Translations under genes and position numbers: made by a program
Assembly: GCA_019694835.1 (NCBI GenBank)
Contig: JAIBBE010000057.1
Span: 62,001-126,000, forward strand
Source of the DNA: Fimbriimonadaceae bacterium
GTDB lineage: Bacteria; Armatimonadota; Fimbriimonadia; Fimbriimonadales; Fimbriimonadaceae
DNA length: 64,000 nucleotides
Direction: 5' to 3'
Shown here: piece after piece, positions 38,818 to 46,266 of the stretch
Numbering within the stretch: position 1 is the stretch's first letter
Layout: the number at the start of each line of letters is the position of its first letter
Notes under the pieces: model-generated
What the model saw: the letters and a program-made list of their open reading frames with translations, nothing else
What the model was told of the DNA's origin: nothing
Databases searched by the model: none

Positions 38818-39321
38818 ATGAAAAAACTAACCCTCAGTCTCGTCACTCTCGTCGCCGTTGCATCGTCGTATGCATCGGTCACCGCGAACTGCATCGACAT
38901 CCGGATGATCTCGGGCGAACAGCTCAACGGTAACCCGACAACCCTCATCTCTGCGGACGGCACCCGTCTCTCGTTCACGGGAATCCGTTCGACGAGCGCC
39001 CGCTATGAATACAGCACACGGCTCACCATGTTCAACCCTCTCCTGGCGACCGGGCTCTTCCGACACATGGAGGTCCGGATCGTTGGGCGAACCAACCGCC
39101 CCGAGATTCCGGTTCAGGTGTGGGGCATTAGACCGCTCGGAGGGCCCGAGGTGCTCGCAACCCGTTCGATGTCAACGGTCGATCGACGCTACACGACCAC
39201 CATTATTGGCAACGTCAGCCGGTTCATCCTTCCCGGCGGGAAGATGCAGCTTCACCTTTACGCTCACTCCTTGCAGCCTTTCCGTCACACGTACGACCAG
39301 GTTTCGGTGGTCTTCTACTAG
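38818..39321 (+). CDS. Secreted protein of unknown function
   Basis: A 167-residue exported protein. It has a signal peptide (KKLTLSLVTLVAVASSYA) then a beta-strand-rich domain with alternating hydrophobic residues (VEVR-like strands such as MEVRIVGRTNRPEIPVQVW) and few charged clusters. I recognise no family. ATG 38818 is preferred over 38806 because the signal peptide then begins MKKL. A good stem-loop terminator follows at 39336-39360, so it appears to be a single-gene unit. Confidence 0.7.
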   Translation: MKKLTLSLVTLVAVASSYASVTANCIDIRMISGEQLNGNPTTLISADGTRLSFTGIRSTSARYEYSTRLTMFNPLLATGLFRHMEVRIVGRTNRPEIPVQVWGIRPLGGPEVLATRSMSTVDRRYTTTIIGNVSRFILPGGKMQLHLYAHSLQPFRHTYDQVSVVFY

Positions 39322-39335
39322 GCAGATGCCCACGG

Positions 39336-39360
39336 TATCCCTCCCGTTCTGGGAGGGATA
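39336..39360 (+). terminator. Stem-loop terminator
   Basis: TATCCCTCCC and GGGAGGGATA form a perfect 10-bp stem around GTTCT, 14 nt after the stop of the secreted-protein gene. No U-run follows. Confidence 0.65.
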
Positions 39361-39402
39361 ACGTCCCTATAAAGAGCGACCCGATTTGCAGTCGAGGCCC
39401 CG

Positions 39403-39440
39403 TACAATTAAGGTGATTGAGGCAACAAACCAAAAGGAGG
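39403..39440 (+). promoter_or_regulatory. -10 box and strong ribosome-binding site for the dockerin-like gene
   Basis: TACAAT at 39403-39408 and AAGGAGG at 39434-39440, 7 nt before ATG 39448. This is one of the clearest Shine-Dalgarno sites in the window. Confidence 0.6.
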
Positions 39441-39447
39441 CATTGAG

Positions 39448-40518
39448 ATGCTTCACACCTTCAAAATCACTTCGCTGGCGCTTGCCATGAGCGCATCGCT
39501 TGTTGCCATCGCACAAACGAATGGACCTGTATGGCCTCCTCCAGGAGGCGTGAACTACACGTGGTCGGGTGAGGCCGGGAGTTATGGCGGCCGTACGCTG
39601 ACCTTCACCGGGCTCGATATGTCCCAGTTTTCCTGGCTGGGGTGGGGAGCTTGGAACGCGAATTCGGTCTTCGCCTCATTCTCGCGAACCCCAACGGAAC
39701 CCTTCCAGTCGACAGACCAGTTGGTCTTCAACCCCGGCGCGTCTGACCTGCTCAATGGCGTCGCAGTCTGGACGGGCTCAACCGTCGCCTACTCGCCGTT
39801 CGGGACTTATGCTTGCCCGACGCGTTTGACGATGACAACCTACGACAACGCCATAAACCCGATCCGCATGGACTTAGGCGGCGAGAAAGGAGCCCCAACT
39901 CCCGTTGTCGCCGAGATTCCATTCGTGGGTGAGTTCAAAGCGAACTTGCTGTTCGAGGCGTATTGGGGTGGCTGGTACCCAATGGATCCACTCTTCGACA
40001 GCCTGCATACCTACGCGGGCTATGCGAGCAGAGTCGAATTCAGCGGTGGATTCTTCTATCGCGGGCCGGTAACGGTCGGCGGAACGGTCACCTTGAGCGA
40101 CTACAGCGGTGCAACCGCAGGCAGACAGGCGCTCGTGCAGATCTACGAGATCGGATCCTCGACACCGCTTGATGCGATCACGGTCACTCTGGATTCGACA
40201 GGAGCGTTCTCCTTCCCCACTGTTCGGCAGGGGAACTACGCCATGTCGGTCAAGGCGTCGCATTGGCTTCGAGATCGAAACGAATACGTCACCATTGGCC
40301 CGGAAGGGGTTTCGGGATTGCCATTCACCCTCATCAATAGTGACTGCGATGGCGACAACGAAGTTGGAATCGGCGACTACGCGATCCTCAGCGCCGCTTA
40401 CAACACCGTGCCTGGCGACACGTCTTGGGAGCCTGAGGCCGATCTCAATGGTGACGAATCCGTTGATATCGCCGATTACGCCATCTTGAGTGCGAACTAC
40501 GGGCTGGCCGGCGACTGA
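39448..40518 (+). CDS. Secreted protein with C-terminal dockerin-like repeats
   Basis: Exported protein of 356 residues. It has a signal peptide (LALAMSASLVAIAQ), then an aromatic-rich N-terminal beta domain of about 180 residues (GGVNYTWSGEAGSYGGRTL). A carboxypeptidase-regulatory-like beta sandwich follows at about 210-290 (GGTVTLSDYSGATAGRQAL; TGAFSFPTVRQGNYAMSV). The C-terminus has two calcium-loop repeats typical of dockerin type I: DCDGDNEVGIGDYAILSAAY and DLNGDESVDIADYAILSANY. In this bacterial group such repeats often occur in surface proteins without cellulosomes; no cohesin gene is seen. The function of the N-terminal domain is unknown. Confidence 0.85.
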   Translation: MLHTFKITSLALAMSASLVAIAQTNGPVWPPPGGVNYTWSGEAGSYGGRTLTFTGLDMSQFSWLGWGAWNANSVFASFSRTPTEPFQSTDQLVFNPGASDLLNGVAVWTGSTVAYSPFGTYACPTRLTMTTYDNAINPIRMDLGGEKGAPTPVVAEIPFVGEFKANLLFEAYWGGWYPMDPLFDSLHTYAGYASRVEFSGGFFYRGPVTVGGTVTLSDYSGATAGRQALVQIYEIGSSTPLDAITVTLDSTGAFSFPTVRQGNYAMSVKASHWLRDRNEYVTIGPEGVSGLPFTLINSDCDGDNEVGIGDYAILSAAYNTVPGDTSWEPEADLNGDESVDIADYAILSANYGLAGD

Positions 40519-40535
40519 CGCTGATCCATCCGCTA

Positions 40536-40584
40536 GGAGCCCGAAACTTGGATTCAAACATCAGATCTTTCAAGTTCGGGCTCC
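40536..40584 (+). terminator. Stem-loop after the dockerin-like gene
   Basis: GGAGCCCGAAACTTG and CAAGTTCGGGCTCC pair with one bulged A across a 20-nt loop, about 18 nt after the stop. There is no U-run. Confidence 0.6.
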
Positions 40585-40679
40585 AAGATCGTCACAATTG
40601 CTAGCCCAGATTTGGGCCGGGTCGGTGTACCATAGAGCATTGTTGTTTGCGCTTCGCAAGCTGGAGACGAGAGATCACA

Positions 40680-41960
40680 ATGCTAGCAATTGGCCTAATC
40701 CTGACCGTTGCGACCGCTCAACCGGCGCTCACTCGAGACAAAGTCATCGCTGACACGATGCAGCCTTACACCGGGCGGACGTTCTCCGGCGTTGACCGGC
40801 GAACCCTCACCGGCAAGATCATGACCGGCTATCAAGGCTGGTTTGCAACCCCGACCGACGGTTCCGGGATGGGGTGGTTCCATTGGGGCAGCACCCGGTT
40901 CGACCGAAACACCTGTTACGTTGACATGTGGCCCGAAATGAATGAGGCTGAGGCGGACGAAAAATACCCAACGGACTTCCGCCACTCAGATGGGAAAGTC
41001 GCCTACGTCTTCAGTTCATACAACAAGAAGACCGTCCTGCGACACTTTCGCTGGATGAAGGACTACGGCATCGACGGGGCATTCGTCCAGCGCTATGGTG
41101 TCCGCATTCAGAAACCCATCGACCTCAGGTTCACGAACACAGTTTTGAATTCCGCTCGCGAAGGCGCTAACGTTCACGGCCGCACCTACGCGATCATGTA
41201 CGACTTGACGAGTCTGCCCGCAGGCGGCACCCAGACCATCATTGACGATTGGAAGCTGCTGATCGATCGCATGCGGATCACCAATGACCAGGCCTATCTC
41301 CGCCACAAGAACCGACCGGTCGTGGCTGTTTGGGGGATCGGCTTTAGGGACACTTCGCGACGCTACTCTCTGCAAGAGTGTCTCAACCTCGTCAACTTCC
41401 TCAAAAACGACCCGCGCTATGGCGGCAACCGCGTGGTCATCGGAGTGCCGACGTACTGGCGAACCCTAAGCATCGACGCAACACGTGACCCGAAGCTGAT
41501 CGAGATTGCGCGGGCCGCTGACATCATCGCGCCGTGGACCGTGGGTCGCTTCAAGACGGATCTGGAGGTCGAGACCTACTCTCGAAACACACTTGCCGGG
41601 GACCTCGCCTGGTGTCGACAGTACGGAAAGGAAATGCTTCCCAACGCCTATCCCGGCTTCAGTTGGAGCAATCGAAAACCCGCGTCGCCCTTCGACCAGA
41701 TTCCCCGGCGGCGAGGCGATTTCCTCTGGACGCAGTTCGTCGAAGCGAAGCGAGCCGGAGCAACGATGATGTACCAAGCCATGTTCGATGAGGTGGACGA
41801 GGGGACGGCGATCTTCAAGGTCAGCCGCAATCCGCCCGTTGAGCGACGGTTCCTGAACCTGGAGGGAGAACCCAGCGACGCGTATCTATGGCTGGTTGGG
41901 CAGGCCACCCGAATGTTCAAAGGTCAGGCGACGATCCAGGAAGACCGTCCTCGCCGTTAG
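40680..41960 (+). CDS. Secreted glycoside hydrolase family 71/99-like protein
   Basis: Exported protein of 426 residues. It has a short signal peptide (LAIGLILTVATAQ) and then the pattern of GH71/99-like (beta/alpha)8 proteins: IMTGYQGWFATPTDGSGMG with WFHWG near 50-75, MWPEMNEAEADEKY, YVFSSYNKKTVLRHFRWMKD and YGIDGAFVQRY near 135-145. Later come VVAVWGIGF, ADIIAPWTVGRF, YPGFSWSN and GATMMYQAMFDEVDEGTAIF near the end. Relatives act on alpha-glucans or mannosides; the substrate here cannot be told. ATG 40680 is preferred because it begins the signal peptide. The next gene follows after 19 nt but has its own -10-like box. Confidence 0.78.
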   Translation: MLAIGLILTVATAQPALTRDKVIADTMQPYTGRTFSGVDRRTLTGKIMTGYQGWFATPTDGSGMGWFHWGSTRFDRNTCYVDMWPEMNEAEADEKYPTDFRHSDGKVAYVFSSYNKKTVLRHFRWMKDYGIDGAFVQRYGVRIQKPIDLRFTNTVLNSAREGANVHGRTYAIMYDLTSLPAGGTQTIIDDWKLLIDRMRITNDQAYLRHKNRPVVAVWGIGFRDTSRRYSLQECLNLVNFLKNDPRYGGNRVVIGVPTYWRTLSIDATRDPKLIEIARAADIIAPWTVGRFKTDLEVETYSRNTLAGDLAWCRQYGKEMLPNAYPGFSWSNRKPASPFDQIPRRRGDFLWTQFVEAKRAGATMMYQAMFDEVDEGTAIFKVSRNPPVERRFLNLEGEPSDAYLWLVGQATRMFKGQATIQEDRPRR

Positions 41961-41979
41961 CCCCAAGTAAACTCGCAGC

Positions 41980-42825
41980 ATGCGTTGGAAAGGGCGTCGG
42001 GGCAGCAGCAATATCGAAGACCGCCGCGGTGTGCCCGCTGGCGGTCTTGCCATTGGCGGCGGCGGACTTGGCATCGTCATTCTGATCGTCTATGTCCTCC
42101 TCGGAGGCAATCCACAAGACCTGTCACACGGGCACGAGGTGCCCAACACCCCCAAAGGCCCCTTCGTTGAAACCCCGCTCGATGCCGAGAGGAAGGAGTT
42201 CGTCTCCGTTGTGCTTGCCGATACCGAAGATGTCTGGCGGGTTGAGTTGCCCAAGCAAACGGGCAAGCCTTACGTCGAACCCAAACTCGTTTTGTTCACC
42301 GACTCCGTCGACTCGGCGTGCGGTTTCGCATCAGCGGCCGTCGGCCCCTTCTATTGCGGCGAGGACCAGCAGGTTTACATCGACCTCGGATTCTATGACC
42401 TTCTCGCGAGCAAGTTCCAAGCGAGCGGGGACTTTGCGCAGGCTTACGTCATTGCCCATGAAGTGGGTCACCACATCCAAAATCTGTTGGGGACCCTCGA
42501 CCGCGTGCATGCTCAGAAGAAGCGCCTGAGCGAGAGCGACTACAACCAGCTCTCAGTACGCCTTGAGCTTCAGGCCGACTTCCTCGCCGGGGCTTGGGCC
42601 CATCACGCCCAGCGCATGGCCCAGTTCGATGAGGACGATATTCGGGAAGCCTTGACGGCCGCCAATGCCATCGGCGACGACACCCTTCAGAAGCAGTCTC
42701 AAGGCTACGTCGTTCCCGACTCTTTCACCCACGGCACCGGAGCTCAGCGCGTCGAGTGGTTCCTCAAGGGTTGGAAATCAGGCCAAATCAAGGACGGCGA
42801 CACCTTTCGCGCGAGGAGGCTTTAG
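41980..42825 (+). CDS. YpfJ-family neutral zinc metallopeptidase
   Basis: Membrane-anchored protein of 281 residues of the YpfJ/putative neutral zinc metallopeptidase family. Typical features: N-terminal MRWKGRRGSSNIEDRRG, Gly-rich helix (LAIGGGGLGIVILIVYVLLG) at about 24-43, SACGFASAAVGPFYCGEDQQ near 112-131, the zinc motif IAHEVGHHIQNLLG near 158-171, and ELQADFLAGAWAHHAQR near 191-207. The family is conserved but its physiological substrate is not known. TAAACT at 41968-41973 lies 6 nt before the ATG with no Shine-Dalgarno, suggesting a leaderless start. Its last base overlaps the GTG of the next gene. Confidence 0.93.
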   Translation: MRWKGRRGSSNIEDRRGVPAGGLAIGGGGLGIVILIVYVLLGGNPQDLSHGHEVPNTPKGPFVETPLDAERKEFVSVVLADTEDVWRVELPKQTGKPYVEPKLVLFTDSVDSACGFASAAVGPFYCGEDQQVYIDLGFYDLLASKFQASGDFAQAYVIAHEVGHHIQNLLGTLDRVHAQKKRLSESDYNQLSVRLELQADFLAGAWAHHAQRMAQFDEDDIREALTAANAIGDDTLQKQSQGYVVPDSFTHGTGAQRVEWFLKGWKSGQIKDGDTFRARRL

Positions 42826-43373
42826 TGGCCTTCCCGAAACTCCATCGGGCGTTGCGCTACGCCGTCAAGCACCACAAGGACACCGATCGAGACGGTGAAC
42901 ACGCTCTCCCCTACGCATGTCACCCGGTCGAGGTCCTCGTGCTCGTGCGCCAAGTCGGGGGCGTTGTCGATGAAGACGTCCTCTGTGCCGCCGTGCTCCA
43001 TGATCTGGTCGAAGACACCAAGGTCAAGCCTTCCGACATCGAGGAACGTTTTGGGGCGCGGGTCCGAAGTCTGGTCGCCGAGGTGACCCGACGACCGCCG
43101 AGCCCCGCCGAAACCAGGGGCCTGGATCCGGATGCGATCTGGGAGATGCGAAACAGGGAACTGATCGCCGAAATCGGCCGCATGTCGCGCGAAGCGAGAA
43201 TCATTAAGTTGGCGGATCGGCTGTCGAATATTCGCGATGCTTATCGAACGCGCAGCGGAGCCAATCTCATTCGCTATGTGCGTCAAACTCACGAAATACT
43301 CGCCGCCATCCCGCGCGAAACTTGCCCTGAGTTGTGGGATCAGATCAGCGATGCGGTTCGCGAGACGGCCTAG
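42825..43373 (+). CDS. HD-domain small alarmone hydrolase-like protein
   Basis: A 182-residue HD-superfamily protein resembling the hydrolase half of RelA/SpoT and MESH1-type (p)ppGpp hydrolases. Metal ligands appear in order: HHKD and YACHPVEVLVLVRQV at about 15-45, the HD pair in LCAAVLHDLVEDTKV near 53-67, and the distal aspartate in IIKLADRLSNIRDAY near 126-140. No synthetase or regulatory domain follows. The start GTG 42825 shares one base with the preceding stop and has GAGGAGG 5-6 nt upstream, so it is translated from the metallopeptidase message. Removal of (p)ppGpp or a related nucleotide is likely but unproven. Confidence 0.82.
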   Translation: MAFPKLHRALRYAVKHHKDTDRDGEHALPYACHPVEVLVLVRQVGGVVDEDVLCAAVLHDLVEDTKVKPSDIEERFGARVRSLVAEVTRRPPSPAETRGLDPDAIWEMRNRELIAEIGRMSREARIIKLADRLSNIRDAYRTRSGANLIRYVRQTHEILAAIPRETCPELWDQISDAVRETA

Positions 43374-43490
43374 GGTAGGGTCGTCACTCCCAGGCGAGCC
43401 GCGTTGGAGAGAATACGGGGGCAGCCGCACCCTTCAGATATCCAGTTCGTGACAATCCTCATGCCGATCTGGTTCCTTTGCGACCTCTGC

Positions 43491-43530
43491 GACCTTGGCG
43501 TGAGATTCTCACGCAAAGGACGCCAAGGTC
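43491..43530. repeat. Nested palindrome in the gap before the ECF operon
   Basis: GACCTTGGCGT and ACGCCAAGGTC form an 11-bp outer arm, with GCGTGAGA/TCTCACGC as a second overlapping pairing. Upstream, TTTGCGACCTCTGCG resembles the same motif. The rest of gap 43374-43700 has no gene; TATGAT at 43683-43688 is a candidate -10 box, 12 nt before the ECF sigma ATG. Confidence 0.65.
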
Positions 43531-43700
43531 CGCAACGGCTCACCCGCTTCGCATTCTGGCGGTACCCCGGCTCGAGACAGAGTTCGAACCCTTTTGCGTT
43601 GGGATGACGGAATGCTAGGGCCGACCTCGCCGCAAAGTTGCGAGAAATCGCTGAACTTTCGCGAAAAACCCGGCGTCCGTGATATGATAGAGGTGTTCGA

Positions 43701-44261
43701 ATGGATGCAGCAATGACCTATGCGGCGCCGAATGAAGCGCTGATTGAAGAACTCCACTGGCTACAGCGATGCCGCCAGGGGGATGAGGTTGCGCTGGGGG
43801 CGATTATCGCCAAACACCGCGCACGGCTGATCCGAACCGCTTCGAACATCCTCCGCGACCGCCACGAAGCCGAAGATGTTGCCCAAGAATCCTTCTTGAA
43901 GGCCTTCCGCGAGTTGCATCGACTCCGCGATGACCGTGCCTTCAGCGGTTACTTGTATCGAATTTCCGTGCGGCTCTGCATGGACCGGCTGCGATCTCGA
44001 CGCATTGAGCCCGCCGAGTTCGACTCGGTCGAAGAGAGCGGAGGCGTTGCGGTTGAGAATCGGCTGGTGGTCGAAAAGCTGCTGGGGCAGATGCCGGCCG
44101 AACTGCGCGCCACCTTGGTCCTCCGCGAGATGGAGCAGCTCAGCTACGAAGAAATCGCAGAGATCATGCACGTGCCTCTGGGCACCGTTCGCTCCCGTCT
44201 GCACACCGCTCGTGAGCGCTTCCGCAAACTTTGGATCGACGCTACGAGGGAAACTCCATGA
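43701..44261 (+). CDS. ECF-type RNA polymerase sigma factor
   Basis: Sigma factor of 186 residues. Region 2 shows ASNILRDRHEAEDVAQESFL (about 50-69) and FSGYLYRISVRLCMDRLR. Region 4 shows LRATLVLREMEQLSYEEIAE (about 134-153) followed by VPLGTVRSRLHTARERFRKL. ATG 43701 is assumed; ATG 43713 is also in frame. It is the first gene of a tightly overlapping unit that ends with glnD, which is an unusual companion for an ECF factor. Confidence 0.95.
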   Translation: MDAAMTYAAPNEALIEELHWLQRCRQGDEVALGAIIAKHRARLIRTASNILRDRHEAEDVAQESFLKAFRELHRLRDDRAFSGYLYRISVRLCMDRLRSRRIEPAEFDSVEESGGVAVENRLVVEKLLGQMPAELRATLVLREMEQLSYEEIAEIMHVPLGTVRSRLHTARERFRKLWIDATRETP

Positions 44262-44707
44262 TTCCTTTGTTTGGCCGCGCGCGGTACGAAGCGCTTTTGA
44301 TCGCCGAACGCGATCGTCCCCTCACCGCTCGTGAGCTCACGTTCATGGACCGCTTCCGAGCCAAACACCCCGAGTGCGAGCAATTCGAGGCTCTCGAAGA
44401 AGAGGGATTTGCCCTCTTGCGAAACCTTGCCATGGACACTGAGGCTGAGGCACCGGTCCAGTTCGAGAGACGCGTGATTCGTCGATTCCAAGTCCAGTCG
44501 GTTCGCGCGACGGCGTCCTATTGGTCGCCAGCGATCTGCGGTGCGGTGGTGGCGGCAGTAGCTTTGCTCGCGATGATCCAGCTTCTCGGTCGTTCGGCGA
44601 CGATGAAGCCCATCAGCGTCACGGGCAGCGAAGCGCGTCGCTCTGAGCCTGCGAAACCGGTTTTCCCCGACGTTGAACCTGCCGGAGACACCGCCGTTTC
44701 GCAATGA
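44258..44707 (+). CDS. Putative membrane anti-sigma factor
   Basis: A 149-residue single-pass membrane protein. The N-terminal 75 residues are charged and helical (YEALLIAERDRPLTARELTF; MDRFRAKHPECEQFEAL). A transmembrane helix at about 89-110 follows (AICGAVVAAVALLAMIQLL), with a short outer tail. It has no zinc motif. ATG 44258 overlaps the TGA of the ECF sigma gene (ATGA) and its end overlaps the next gene, so it is placed like a cognate anti-sigma factor. Role inferred from context and topology. Confidence 0.72.
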   Translation: MIPLFGRARYEALLIAERDRPLTARELTFMDRFRAKHPECEQFEALEEEGFALLRNLAMDTEAEAPVQFERRVIRRFQVQSVRATASYWSPAICGAVVAAVALLAMIQLLGRSATMKPISVTGSEARRSEPAKPVFPDVEPAGDTAVSQ

Positions 44708-46266
44708 GCCCATGGCGGCGGGCACTTCTCGGAGGTGCCCTCGGCTCCCTCCTCGTCTTGCTGATCCACCCGCTTTCGCGGGCGTACTACTTTTCGGCCC
44801 TGCACTTTGGAGACTCGCAGTTCCTCCTGTCGACCCAGCTCCTTCCTGAAAACGTCAGGAGGCTGCCCGAGCCTAAAGCCGCCAGTGAGGCCGCCTATAT
44901 CTTTCTGGTGGCTGCCGAAGCAGAGCAGCGCGGCGAAAAACTCGCGAAGAAGGACTACACGAGGCTCTATCGTCTCGCGGAAGCGTGGACCCAATCCGAT
45001 CCCGACAACGCCTTTTGGCGTCAGATGCAGTCGATCTACCTGATGCGGCTTCGTCGAGAACGCGAGGCGATTGATCAGTGGCAGCGGGCTGCCCGCGCGC
45101 TGAAGTGGGACAACTACCAAAATGTCCGGCTGCACGCGATCGTCGATGGACTCGCGTCGGAGTCGAGCGCAACGCTTGGCTGGCATTGGGCGCTCGCCTA
45201 CTCTAGTCGTTCTCAAGCGATCGCGCGCCAGATCGTTCGGCATGCTCGTGTCATGAAGGACCTGAGGCCTTCGGATGAGCCGGTCGGCTTGGAGCTTCGC
45301 TACGCAACCCTGCTCAACGGCGTCTTGCTGCGCGAGGGAGCCCGATCCAATGCAACTGGACTTGCCGGGCATGAGATTGTCGAAATCGCCAGCTACCCCG
45401 AACGCTTCACGATAGAACTCTCACAGAAGAAGTTGATCTTGGCACGCCAGGCGCTCAGCAACCGATTTCGCGACGAGGGCAGGCCCGACGAGGCGGCCCG
45501 CGCTGACGATGGCTTCCGAGACAACGACGCCTGGATTGCATTGGTCCGGCCGGAGTCGATTCCCGAACACGTCGAGAATCTGACCACCACCGCTCTGCTC
45601 GCTTCCAGCTTCCCAGGTATCGCGCTCATGCTCGTGGGGACGGGTGCTCTCGTAGCGCTTCTTGGTTGGGGCGTGGAGCGCAGCACCCGCCTCCAACTTG
45701 CGTTCGCGACCCCGGTTGCACCCGTTCTTGGCCTCGTCCTCGCTGCGCTGACTTTTTGGGCGACGGAACTCGTCTTCCCCTCGCTATGGGTGGTGCTCTG
45801 CTTCACGTTCTTTGCTTTCGCCCCGGAGCACACGCGTCGTATCGAACCGCGCGAACTCGGACCAACTTTTCGCTTCGTTCTTGGCATCCTCGCGGTTGCG
45901 TTCATCGGCTTGGCGGCTCTTTTCCTCTTGGGGCTGTGCGCGCCGGGAATTCGACTCATGCCGATCCTCGGAGTGCCCCGGGAATACAGCACGGGGTCCA
46001 CGCTCGTGCTCGGACTCACCGGCATCGTTTTCGGCCTCGTGCTGCTGACGGCCCCGGTTTGGGGGATCGTTCAGAAGTTTCCGCCGCCAAAGCTAGCGGG
46101 TTTGGCTCTGCGCGAGTTTGGTATCGGCGTCATGTCCATCTCCCTGCTTCTCGCCATCGTTGGCGGCCCGGTATGTGTCGCCCTCGACCGAAATGCACGC
46201 GAGAATCTCTCGAAGCTCACTCAGAACGAGCCGCTTTACAGCCAGAATCTCCAACAAACCCGATGA
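44704..46266 (+). CDS. Large membrane protein with TPR-like N-terminal domain
   Basis: A 520-residue protein of unknown function. One N-terminal helix (ALLGGALGSLLVLLIHPL) is followed by a soluble helical region of about 260 residues with TPR-like pairs (YTRLYRLAEAWTQSDPDNAF; RREREAIDQWQRAARALKW). The C-terminal half has about six or seven transmembrane helices (IALMLVGTGALVALLGWG; LAFATPVAPVLGLVLAALTF; FVLGILAVAFIGLAALFLLG). It starts with ATGA overlap after the anti-sigma gene and ends ATGA-overlapping glnD. It could sense or transmit an envelope signal to the sigma pair; this is only a suggestion from position. Confidence 0.75.
   Translation: MSPWRRALLGGALGSLLVLLIHPLSRAYYFSALHFGDSQFLLSTQLLPENVRRLPEPKAASEAAYIFLVAAEAEQRGEKLAKKDYTRLYRLAEAWTQSDPDNAFWRQMQSIYLMRLRREREAIDQWQRAARALKWDNYQNVRLHAIVDGLASESSATLGWHWALAYSSRSQAIARQIVRHARVMKDLRPSDEPVGLELRYATLLNGVLLREGARSNATGLAGHEIVEIASYPERFTIELSQKKLILARQALSNRFRDEGRPDEAARADDGFRDNDAWIALVRPESIPEHVENLTTTALLASSFPGIALMLVGTGALVALLGWGVERSTRLQLAFATPVAPVLGLVLAALTFWATELVFPSLWVVLCFTFFAFAPEHTRRIEPRELGPTFRFVLGILAVAFIGLAALFLLGLCAPGIRLMPILGVPREYSTGSTLVLGLTGIVFGLVLLTAPVWGIVQKFPPPKLAGLALREFGIGVMSISLLLAIVGGPVCVALDRNARENLSKLTQNEPLYSQNLQQTR

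Noticed and set aside
45666..46262. A 199-codon N-terminal extension of GlnD
   Set aside because: The extension lies inside the membrane-protein gene in another frame. GlnD homology starts at ATG 46263, which forms an ATGA overlap.
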